Source: a virus. Taken from it: a DNA stretch of 31,128 nucleotides. Each line of letters starts with the position of its first letter. The stretch's first letter is position 1. The translations under genes were made by a program, and so were the position numbers. This document shows, piece after piece, positions 5,648 through 12,389 of the stretch. Where the stretch lies: positions 1-31,128 of the IMG/VR virus record IMGVR_UViG_3300032289_000029; one strand, written 5' to 3'. The notes beneath the pieces are model-generated. The model saw only the letters and a program-made list of their open reading frames with translations. It did not search any database and was not told where the DNA came from.

Positions 5648-6150
5648 TTCCGCATCTCCATAATCTTTTCTACTGTGCGTCCACCAAAGTAAGCAGTCAT
5701 AACTAGCATACCCCATTGACCAAGCAGTGCTACATAAGACTCTTGCACGTTGATACCAGCTGCACTCAAGGCAGCAAACAAAAGGTAAGCGCTGAGTATG
5801 TAGATCAGTGTGGCTGGACGAATGTTTTTAGACAGCCAACTATCTGATGCCATGTCTGCTTTCCAGCGATCAGATACATTGTTCTCTTGGTTAGCCTGTG
5901 CAGCCAGCAATGCAGTCAGCTCTGCTTGCTCAAGCTTTGCCTTCTCGATGCCCAGCTCCAGCAGTCTTTCCTCGTGATCGTATTGCAGCTGGCGCAACTT
6001 CTCTACGTCAGCAGGAGTTGGATTGTCAGGGATCTTAACTCCAAGAGTATTCTCTACTACCTCTTTGCCCTTTGCTTGGATGGCGCTCGATAGCAAACCC
6101 AATCCGCTTTCAGCTAGTGTGCCTAGCAATGCGCCTAGTATTGGAATCAT
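5644..6150 (-). CDS. Holin, GTA/3TM-like
   Basis: The 168-aa protein has an N-terminal amphipathic or hydrophobic segment (MIPILGALLGTLAESGLGLL), a central charged coiled-coil region (about 45-85), then two clear membrane spans at about 111-131 (PATLIYILSAYLLFAALSAA) and 138-156, with a basic C-terminus. The SWLSKNIRP motif before the first late span is typical of the 3TM holins linked to gene-transfer agents and many podoviruses. It lies directly before the endolysin with a 4-nt overlap. A pore or pinholin role fits both topology and context. Confidence 0.75.
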   Translation of the reverse strand: MIPILGALLGTLAESGLGLLSSAIQAKGKEVVENTLGVKIPDNPTPADVEKLRQLQYDHEERLLELGIEKAKLEQAELTALLAAQANQENNVSDRWKADMASDSWLSKNIRPATLIYILSAYLLFAALSAAGINVQESYVALLGQWGMLVMTAYFGGRTVEKIMEMRK

Positions 6151-6305
6151 TGTTTATCCCTTATCTTATTCATCAAATCAAATAGCGTCTTAACTTTTTC
6201 TTCTAATACTGCGACACGCAAATCAAGTTTAGACAGTACGATAATCAAAGTAATCAGCGCAAGCAGGATAGGCCAACCCTTAACGAGTAAGTCAAAAGTA
6301 TCCAT
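6147..6305 (-). CDS. 52-aa membrane protein in the lysis cassette
   Basis: The ATG at 6305 reads 52 codons and ends in a TGA overlapping the holin start by 4 nt. Residues ~11-27 form one membrane span (WPILLALITLIIVLSKL), followed by a coiled-coil-like charged tail (RVAVLEEKVKTLFDLMNKIRD). The gene follows the XhlA-like gene by 1 nt. It could be an antiholin, second holin or spanin-like part; no lipobox or periplasmic domain is visible, so a spanin is less likely. Confidence 0.65.
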   Translation of the reverse strand: MDTFDLLVKGWPILLALITLIIVLSKLDLRVAVLEEKVKTLFDLMNKIRDKQ

Positions 6306-6306
6306 G

Positions 6307-6486
6307 TCATATACCTTTCAATAGTATTGATATGATCACACCAGCCATGCCCATAATCAGCACACCAGCAGCTTTGATTAGCAGCTTCTCTAATCTATCT
6401 ACTCGTGTAATGAAAGTGTTATAGCGCTCTGCACAGACAGCCTCGTGCGTGATTAGTTTGGTTTCGATTTCGTTTACTGTTCCCAT
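6307..6486 (-). CDS. XhlA-like membrane-associated lysis protein
   Basis: The 59-aa product (ATG at 6486) has a polar helical N-terminus (EIETKLITHEAVCAERYNTF) and a C-terminal membrane span at about 38-57 (KAAGVLIMGMAGVIISILLKG). This one-helix, C-anchored layout is that of XhlA/hemolysin-like phage proteins, which assist holins. Its stop lies one base before the next ATG. The Shine-Dalgarno is weak (GCGAG). Topology is seen; the lysis role follows from family and position. Confidence 0.62.
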   Translation of the reverse strand: MGTVNEIETKLITHEAVCAERYNTFITRVDRLEKLLIKAAGVLIMGMAGVIISILLKGI

Positions 6487-6515
6487 AATTTACTCGCACA
6501 AGACGTTAATAAAAT

Positions 6516-6803
6516 TTATTCAATTACTTTAATTGTTGAATGCTGTAACAATACTCTTGAGTTTATTTCGTTAGACTTGACCATTTCATTTCTAAACGAT
6601 TCAACTGCTGCACCTGTTTGCCTTTGTTGCTGGCTGTTCTCAATCATCAGCATTGGCATCCAAGCTATAGCGCAGCCCCACTCATCTACCTCTTTGCCTG
6701 TGTTTGGATTAGTCCCACGCAGTTGACTAAACCAAGCGCAGTCTAATTGTCTGCATGGCTCAAATGAATTTACAGGACATCCGTTTTTAGGTTTGATTTC
6801 CAT
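6516..6803 (-). CDS. Conserved-looking Cys-containing small phage protein
   Basis: The 95-aa product starts at an ATG overlapping the tail-tip gene stop (TAATG). Its first half has four spaced cysteines (C9, C17, C22, C44) in CPVNSFEPCRQLDCAWF and DEWGCAIAWMP, a pattern I associate with small phage proteins of unknown function and one able to hold a metal or cluster. The second half is a polar helix (QQQRQTGAAVESFRNEMV). It lies between tail-tip and lysis genes. Only 29 bp separate it from the XhlA-like gene. Function unknown. Confidence 0.62.
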   Translation of the reverse strand: MEIKPKNGCPVNSFEPCRQLDCAWFSQLRGTNPNTGKEVDEWGCAIAWMPMLMIENSQQQRQTGAAVESFRNEMVKSNEINSRVLLQHSTIKVIE

Positions 6804-7285
6804 TAGTCTTTTGTCGCAATGATTACATCAACATAAGAAACAGCAAAGCTAGGTAGTGTATGGTTATGTGACAAGCCACCACCAGTTGCGCTACCAGCGC
6901 CACCTTCTACAGCCGCAGTTTGAAAATCTCCCATTCCAGCGCCATAAATATTAGTATTAGATGCTGCGCCACCGTGTGTATGGCTAGGTATTTGATCCAC
7001 TGTTAGTGTAGTGTTACCAGCATTTAATCCTGACGCAAACGCTGTAGTAAACGCTACCGATCCACCTGTACCAGCAGTGCCATTAACAACACGTAACGCT
7101 TTATTGTCATGAGTGGTTGACTTTGTCCATCCAGTGGGAGCAGCAGTTTGTACAAATAACATGGCAGTACCAGCTGCAAATGCACCACCAGCTGCAAACC
7201 AAGCTCCATCACCACGTAAAAATGTAGCTGCACTAGGAGTGCCAGTTGCCTCAATCATTGCTACCTGTGTCTTTGTTAGTGCCAT
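6803..7285 (-). CDS. Tail fibre tip/collar-like protein with HxH motifs
   Basis: The ATG at 7285 follows a GAGGAG Shine-Dalgarno embedded in the upstream gene end; an earlier start at 7300 is less likely. The 160-aa product has the phage fibre motif PTGWTKSTTHDNKALRV (about 50-66) and two His pairs, H102-T-H104 in IPSHTH and H140-N-H142 in LSHNHTLP. In T4-type fibre tips HxH motifs bind iron along the trimer axis, so a metal-bound trimeric tip is a fair inference. Glycine-rich loops around 105-138 would form the variable receptor-facing part. It ends in strands SYVDVIIATKD. Confidence 0.72.
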   Translation of the reverse strand: MALTKTQVAMIEATGTPSAATFLRGDGAWFAAGGAFAAGTAMLFVQTAAPTGWTKSTTHDNKALRVVNGTAGTGGSVAFTTAFASGLNAGNTTLTVDQIPSHTHGGAASNTNIYGAGMGDFQTAAVEGGAGSATGGGLSHNHTLPSFAVSYVDVIIATKD

Positions 7286-7289
7286 GTTA

Positions 7290-7712
7290 TTACTCCTCAA
7301 CCCAAGTTAATTGGAGTGCAGCCAGCTCATCTACTGTGTCGCACTCATCTATTGCAGCCTCGTTAGCGTTAGATGCAGCACGAACAGCTGCACGGTACTC
7401 GCTAGTCTCAGTGTCTACAGCTGTGCCTGTCTCAGCAAAGCGTACTATTTTCCAGTCAGTAGGAATAAGCAATGCAGCTGCTGTCTGTTTTACCTGCGCT
7501 ATCAGCATAGCCTTGCACTGGGCTAGATCCTTTGGATTACCTACACCCCAGTAAAAGCGATCATCAAATGTCTCTGGATCTGCTACCTCTCCTATACCTA
7601 TGGCAGCTTTCTCTTCAGCTGTAGATAGTTGCAGCCAGTTGTTTGGGTACTGGATATCATTGTGCGTAAATGCCACACCTACTGGCAATGGTTTGTTGTC
7701 TAGTATAAACAT
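7290..7712 (-). CDS. Tail-tip-associated protein, possibly fibre assembly
   Basis: The 140-aa product begins with a short beta region (MFILDNKPLPVGVAFTHNDIQYP) and contains PTDWKIVRFAETG (about 84-96) followed by a helical acidic end. This WxxxR..E module and its position between fibre genes resemble small fibre-assembly or tail-tip proteins of many phages. It starts 3 nt after the LamG/SPRY gene and ends 5 nt before the next start. Its exact role (chaperone or virion part) cannot be told. Confidence 0.5.
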   Translation of the reverse strand: MFILDNKPLPVGVAFTHNDIQYPNNWLQLSTAEEKAAIGIGEVADPETFDDRFYWGVGNPKDLAQCKAMLIAQVKQTAAALLIPTDWKIVRFAETGTAVDTETSEYRAAVRAASNANEAAIDECDTVDELAALQLTWVEE

Positions 7713-7714
7713 TG

Positions 7715-10240
7715 TTACCTCGCTAAAGAATGCTTGAATGGGTTTTCTGCAAATGCTGCATAAATTATTGTTGCTGTACTTCCATTATTTTGTGCATTAA
7801 TTGTTCTTAATTTAAATCCATTAGAAAGAATATCTAAATTGTTTTCTGATATAGATGATATTGCTACGGCATTTTCATTATTGGGCGCATTTGCTGCAAC
7901 TTTGTTATCAGTTAAATTGTAAGTATTTCTTGTAGTATCAAACATCAACCAGTTATTTCCGGCTACTAAACTTTTAAACATAATAAATCTAGGTCTAAAT
8001 CCTAAATAGATAAACATACCATCAGCAGCACCAGTGCCAGTGTATGATCCGAATTTAGAATAACCATCTATTTCTGCAAAGCAGTAAGCTACCATAGTGA
8101 CAGAAGATGCTGAACCATAAGTTCCAACAGAAAATACTGATTGCGTTGGAGCTGCGTTATTCCAAAGAGAGCTATCTGAATTCCATGCGTTTGTCAGATT
8201 TAAATAAATGCCACCGTTTTGCGAGTTGGAAATGCTTGAGTGATATACAACCCAATTATCTGCTCCAGAACTTCTGCGTTTGTAAATTATCATTTTAGGC
8301 GCAATACCTAACCCATGCCCTATGGTTCCACTAGCATTTGTACCTGTCCAAGTAACAATACTAAACCCTGCACTAGGATTAGTATTTACTGTACTAGCAA
8401 TTGATGGAACTCCTGATGAAACAGAACCAATTGATATATTTGTTGTTGTATTACTTGCCTTCCATTGCCAACCAACATAAGTAGCAGTATTTGTATTAAC
8501 TTTAGCTAATGAACCTACCGTAAACCCACTTAACCCAAATGCAGTTAATCCATTAATTTGAGTAGTTTCAAGAGCAGTAGAGTTACTTGCTAAGTCTAAT
8601 GTTGCTCCACGCACTGAGTCATATAATGCGTGATCTGTAGATCCAGAGCGACCTTTAATCCATACAAAATTAGGCTGAAATGAATTACCGTTAACAGTAT
8701 TAGATACAGATAATGCTGACCCTGTACCAGTATAAGTAGTAGCAGCAAACTGTGTAGCACCATTATCAATGGTAGGAGCAGGTAAGTTAAATGAATTAAC
8801 TGCAACGAATCCTGTAGGTGGAGTGTATGAGAATGGACGCTGACCAAAGTTGACTGCAAGCTTATCTACACCAGATCCATACACTGAAACTGATGGAGCG
8901 ATAGCGCCAGTTAAGTTTGTATATGATGCACCAGTACCAGCAGACGGCACACCTTCTAACCATACGTTATTCTTACCAAACCATATGCGACCATTGGTTA
9001 CGTCCACAGCGCATTGCAATACGTCATTAACTACCCAACTTGCAAATGAAGCATTGCTGACATTTACAGTTCCATTGTTGTTGTACTTTGTACCACCAGT
9101 GCCACCATTACATTGGACACCCCAGCCGTTTGCAACTTGACCAGTAAGGTTTGCGTACAATGTTGATGTTGTCTGAATGCCGCAAGCACCAATCATAAAA
9201 AAGTTATTACCACTTAATGCCTGAATTGTTGCTTCAAAATAGAACTTACCGCTAGGCATAAACATACTTGCATGAGCGCCCCGCCACTGACCTGTGACAC
9301 CACTCTTAAATCCTAGATTTGCTTCAGTGTAAGCGCCATTACCAAGACTCGCATTGACTTGAAGAGTAGGGTAGTTACCACGATTGTTGCCGCCATCGGA
9401 GTAAGGTGTTGGTGTATCAATCATCGAATCGTACAGTACGTTATTCGATGGTGTGCCAGTGTAGGCAGATACGTTGATACCGTTTGAAGTCCAGAACTTA
9501 CCGCCACCTGAACTATCCTTACCGATACCCACATTGCTTGATGTAGTAACGGCAGAGTTGTCTTCAAAGTTTAAGTAAAATCCATTAGTGCCGAATGTTC
9601 CTATATATCGTTTTGGCTGCCACACACCAGTGGTAGAGCTAAAGAATCCAAATGATGTAGGAGTTAATGCTTGACCGTCAATGAAGTTTACTTCTGCTAG
9701 GTAGCCGTCAAAATAATTAGATGGCCCAAGGTGAACATCAGCTCCCATATAGGTAGCTGTTGCTGCGTTCATGCCGCCTGTAGAATTCTGAGTAGGGTTG
9801 TTAGTAGTGCTAAATGCTGTTACTTGCAAACCGTTAACATATATTCTGACACGATCTAAAGCCGTTGCATTGGTTGTATCCCAAACAACAACAATGTGAT
9901 ACCACGCAGAAGGGTCACGAAATAATTGTGTTGTTTGCCGCCAAGATGTATTGAATCCAGTAATTCGTAACCCATCCTGAAAAAAATACATAAAGGTTGA
10001 GCCAGTATCATTGCTTGCGGAATTATTAGACAGTAAAAAATACTGAGTTGTACCTGAATCAATCTTTCCTCTTTTTACCCAAGCACTCCAAGTCCATGTT
10101 GTTCTATTTCCAGCACTAGCAGGAGTACGATTAAAATAAGCAGAGTTACTTGAACGTAGTCGCACACTACGCTGGATAGGTAATACCTGATCACCATCAG
10201 CACCACCAAGCAGCAGAGGATTAGCTCCAAGTACGCTCAT
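7715..10240 (-). CDS. LamG/SPRY multidomain tail adhesin
   Basis: The 841-aa protein is built of modules. Residues ~25-200 form a LamG-like concanavalin fold (TWTWSAWVKRG, WYHIVVVWD, VRIYVNG, FDGYLAEVNFIDG). Residues ~320-470 form a SPRY-like domain (GKFYFEATI, NGRIWFGKNN). Residues ~521-838 contain three diverged repeats, each beginning with PNFVWIKG-like, PKMIIYKR-like or PRFIMFKS-like strands and ending in a GWQWK / AYCFAEI / YAAFAENP strand. All three domain types bind glycans or proteins, so it is probably the receptor-binding tail tip. It follows the T7-like fibre gene with a 4-nt overlap. The ligand is unknown. Confidence 0.8.
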   Translation of the reverse strand: MSVLGANPLLLGGADGDQVLPIQRSVRLRSSNSAYFNRTPASAGNRTTWTWSAWVKRGKIDSGTTQYFLLSNNSASNDTGSTFMYFFQDGLRITGFNTSWRQTTQLFRDPSAWYHIVVVWDTTNATALDRVRIYVNGLQVTAFSTTNNPTQNSTGGMNAATATYMGADVHLGPSNYFDGYLAEVNFIDGQALTPTSFGFFSSTTGVWQPKRYIGTFGTNGFYLNFEDNSAVTTSSNVGIGKDSSGGGKFWTSNGINVSAYTGTPSNNVLYDSMIDTPTPYSDGGNNRGNYPTLQVNASLGNGAYTEANLGFKSGVTGQWRGAHASMFMPSGKFYFEATIQALSGNNFFMIGACGIQTTSTLYANLTGQVANGWGVQCNGGTGGTKYNNNGTVNVSNASFASWVVNDVLQCAVDVTNGRIWFGKNNVWLEGVPSAGTGASYTNLTGAIAPSVSVYGSGVDKLAVNFGQRPFSYTPPTGFVAVNSFNLPAPTIDNGATQFAATTYTGTGSALSVSNTVNGNSFQPNFVWIKGRSGSTDHALYDSVRGATLDLASNSTALETTQINGLTAFGLSGFTVGSLAKVNTNTATYVGWQWKASNTTTNISIGSVSSGVPSIASTVNTNPSAGFSIVTWTGTNASGTIGHGLGIAPKMIIYKRRSSGADNWVVYHSSISNSQNGGIYLNLTNAWNSDSSLWNNAAPTQSVFSVGTYGSASSVTMVAYCFAEIDGYSKFGSYTGTGAADGMFIYLGFRPRFIMFKSLVAGNNWLMFDTTRNTYNLTDNKVAANAPNNENAVAISSISENNLDILSNGFKLRTINAQNNGSTATIIYAAFAENPFKHSLAR
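7718..8680 (-). repeat. Three diverged C-terminal modules in the tail adhesin
   Basis: Module starts lie near residues 521, 647 and 749, about 100-125 aa apart. Each has an F/I-x-P-x-F/M-I/V-x-x-K strand, then a W-containing line (DHALYDSVRG, DNWVVYHSSI, NNWLMFDTTRN), then a strand ending near an aromatic run (YVGWQW, MVAYCFAEI, IIYAAFAEN). Sequence identity is low but the pattern is ordered, which suggests old tandem duplication. Confidence 0.6.
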
Positions 10241-12381
10241 CGTCTGTCTCCAATGAAACGAGTAGTAATGTTAGTTGAGCTATCAACATAGTAAGCAAGT
10301 ATGTCTACCCCATTAGCTGTGGTGGTAAGAGTCGGAGCAGTACCGCCAGCAAAGTCCCAGTAGGAACCGTATGCCAGTGTGCGTGATCCAGTGGCATCTT
10401 GAGTAATCTTGATTACACCAGATTGACCAGCTACCAAATTAGTAGGATTATCTAATGTTCTATTACCTGCTAATGTCACACTAAAATTATTTCCCAATGC
10501 TAAATCTGTAGCTATGTTTGCGCCATCAGTTAAAGGAACCACAGCGCCACGCTTTGCACCAGTTGCTGTCTCTGCTCCAGCTAAATGCATAACCAAAGAG
10601 TCATTAGCTGGTGTGTAACCAATGTTGGATACAGCCGCACCAGAAGCAAGCTTGACAGCAGTTACGTTTGCATCAGCAATCTTAGCTGTGGTTACGTTTT
10701 GATCAACTATCTTTGCTGTAGTAACAGTGCCGTCACTCGGTGTGCCAATCGCTAATGGTGTAGACCACACTACCTCAATATTGCCAGTGCCTGTAGGTGG
10801 AGCAGTGCTAAATGTCAGCGTAGTACCAGACAGTGAGTAGGTATCTTTTTCTTGGTAGATACCAGATACAAACACTTGAGTATTATTCTCAGTGCCAGCA
10901 TCACTAGACATGGTAAATGCTACCGTAGTTCCGTCACCACTAAATGCTTGTACGTTTACGTTTGTAGCGCCAATACCTGTGGATGATGCAAACCATTGAC
11001 CAGACTCCAAGTCAGCAACAAATGTTGTGCTTGAGTATTGTGTGCTAATGGATACTGATGTTGCACCGTTAATGGTATCTGATCCAGCTCTGCTAATAGT
11101 TACAGCATTAGAATCACCAGTCCACTTAACTACCGCAACTTTAAATCCATCAGGCACAGTGCTGATTGCTGGTAGTGTGATTGCTATTGCACCGCTAGTT
11201 GTAGTCACACGAATCAACGCACCAGCGTCACCGATTACTACCGTATAGTTTGCGCTCTTGTCTATGACTGATGAGTAGAGTCCAGAGGCTGCATATGCTG
11301 CCGCTAGAGCTGCTGAGTTGGCAGCATTGGTGGCTGATGTTGATGATGATGTAGCGCTATTGCTTGAATTTGTTGCGCTTGTCGCTGATGCTGTCGCACT
11401 GTTTGAAGCATTAGTTGCTGATGTGCTTGCAGCGCTTGCGCTATTGCTTGCGTTAGTAGCAGATGTGCTTGCAGCTGATGCGCTGTTAGATGAGTTAGTT
11501 GCAAACGTACTAGCTGTCTGAGAATAATACTTTGCTGAGTATTCAGTGCCATCTACCGTACCTCCAGTTTTGGTAGCCCACTCTTTAGCCGCACCACGAC
11601 CAGCCGTATCAGTTACACCAGTGCCACCAATTGCATAAGCCTTAGAAGAGTAATCAGTAGACTCTACTATGCCATTTGTTTTCTTTGCCCAGTCAGCAGA
11701 TATCTGTGCATTTGTACCTACTATTGCTACGTCAAGAATAAGATCCCACTTAGCAACATCAACATTGCTAGATATTGGAGTTGATCCTGTAGAAATATGA
11801 GCAGTTTTGCATCGATAAACATTGTAGTTACTGGCATCACGAACCATGTCACGCACACCGTATGTCGTAGCTGTAGCCCAGTCACCTCGCCAGTTACCTA
11901 CGTCATCACCAATGGTAGGATTACCACTAGCATCAAACGCTAAGATCTTACCAGCTCGTGAAGTCTGAGACGGTAGCGTCATGTTGATGTTGGTAGGATC
12001 CGTTACTGGAGCCTTGATAGAGCGCTCTGCTGTCTCTGCTACCTGCTGCACAAAAATAGTCTGAGAGTCGATCTCTTCATTTAGCGTATTAGCAAACAAG
12101 TCACCACCAGTTACAAAGTCTGTGGTGCGCTCAATTGCTCTGGCTCCGACAATGGTAATGCGATCACTACCAGTAGCAGCCACCACCAGAGTTACAGATC
12201 CAGTGCCATTGCTATTGATCGTTACTGTGTAGTTTGTGGTTAGCGTCAGTAGCGTGTCATTCTTATAGACATCTACGTCACCTGAGTTAATGATCTCGAA
12301 TGTAAATGCGTATGGGCCAACACCAGCGCTACCTGTGTAGACCACTCTTCGTGATACGTTTGATATTGGATAGTTTGCCAT
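10237..12381 (-). CDS. Tail fibre protein with T7 gp17-like N-terminus
   Basis: The 714-aa protein begins with the podoviral fibre attachment domain (about 1-130: NVSRRVVYTGSAGVGPYAFTF, DRITIVGARAIERTTDF, NEEIDSQTIFVQQVAETAERS), which binds the tail in T7-like phages. Next is a carbohydrate-binding-like module (W164 to about 197, TTYGVRDMV...VYRCKTAH), two short repeats (DWAKKTNGIVESTDYSSKAYA and EWATKTGGTVDGTEYSAKYYS), an Ala/Ser/Asn/Thr heptad stalk (about 289-365) and beta-rich C-terminal modules ending at RFIGDRR. The C-terminus lacks a clear receptor or chaperone domain, so this may be an adaptor fibre carrying the LamG/SPRY protein encoded next. Confidence 0.85.
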   Translation of the reverse strand: MANYPISNVSRRVVYTGSAGVGPYAFTFEIINSGDVDVYKNDTLLTLTTNYTVTINSNGTGSVTLVVAATGSDRITIVGARAIERTTDFVTGGDLFANTLNEEIDSQTIFVQQVAETAERSIKAPVTDPTNINMTLPSQTSRAGKILAFDASGNPTIGDDVGNWRGDWATATTYGVRDMVRDASNYNVYRCKTAHISTGSTPISSNVDVAKWDLILDVAIVGTNAQISADWAKKTNGIVESTDYSSKAYAIGGTGVTDTAGRGAAKEWATKTGGTVDGTEYSAKYYSQTASTFATNSSNSASAASTSATNASNSASAASTSATNASNSATASATSATNSSNSATSSSTSATNAANSAALAAAYAASGLYSSVIDKSANYTVVIGDAGALIRVTTTSGAIAITLPAISTVPDGFKVAVVKWTGDSNAVTISRAGSDTINGATSVSISTQYSSTTFVADLESGQWFASSTGIGATNVNVQAFSGDGTTVAFTMSSDAGTENNTQVFVSGIYQEKDTYSLSGTTLTFSTAPPTGTGNIEVVWSTPLAIGTPSDGTVTTAKIVDQNVTTAKIADANVTAVKLASGAAVSNIGYTPANDSLVMHLAGAETATGAKRGAVVPLTDGANIATDLALGNNFSVTLAGNRTLDNPTNLVAGQSGVIKITQDATGSRTLAYGSYWDFAGGTAPTLTTTANGVDILAYYVDSSTNITTRFIGDRR
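11288..11520 (-). repeat. Low-complexity heptad-repeat stalk in the fibre gene
   Basis: Residues ~289-365 of the fibre repeat STSATNASNSASA-like units with a 7/14-residue period, visible in the DNA as imperfect ~42-bp repeats (for example two copies around GCAGATGTGCTTGCAG-like sequence at 11415-11475). Small residues at fixed heptad spacing fit a thin trimeric coiled coil. Such DNA can expand or shrink by slippage, changing fibre length. Confidence 0.65.
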
Positions 12382-12389
12382 GTTAGTCC

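Noticed and set aside
5648-5716. Extended N-terminus of the endolysin
   Set aside because: It lies within the holin gene, lacks an SD and is not part of the M15 fold; the ATG at 5647 overlaps the holin stop and follows an SD.
11288-11520. Repeat array considered as a CRISPR array
   Set aside because: Units are in-frame, imperfect and have no unique spacers; they encode heptad repeats of the fibre.
11027-11552. Alternative frames over the fibre stalk repeats, including Gln/His-rich and Leu/Ala/Asp-rich products
   Set aside because: Low-complexity repeats keep all frames open; only the fibre frame continues into conserved fibre domains.
6803-12381. Invertible fibre cassette driven by the serine recombinase (Gin/hix-like)
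   Set aside because: No pair of inverted sites or silent alternative fibre ends was seen, and the recombinase lies far from the fibre genes.
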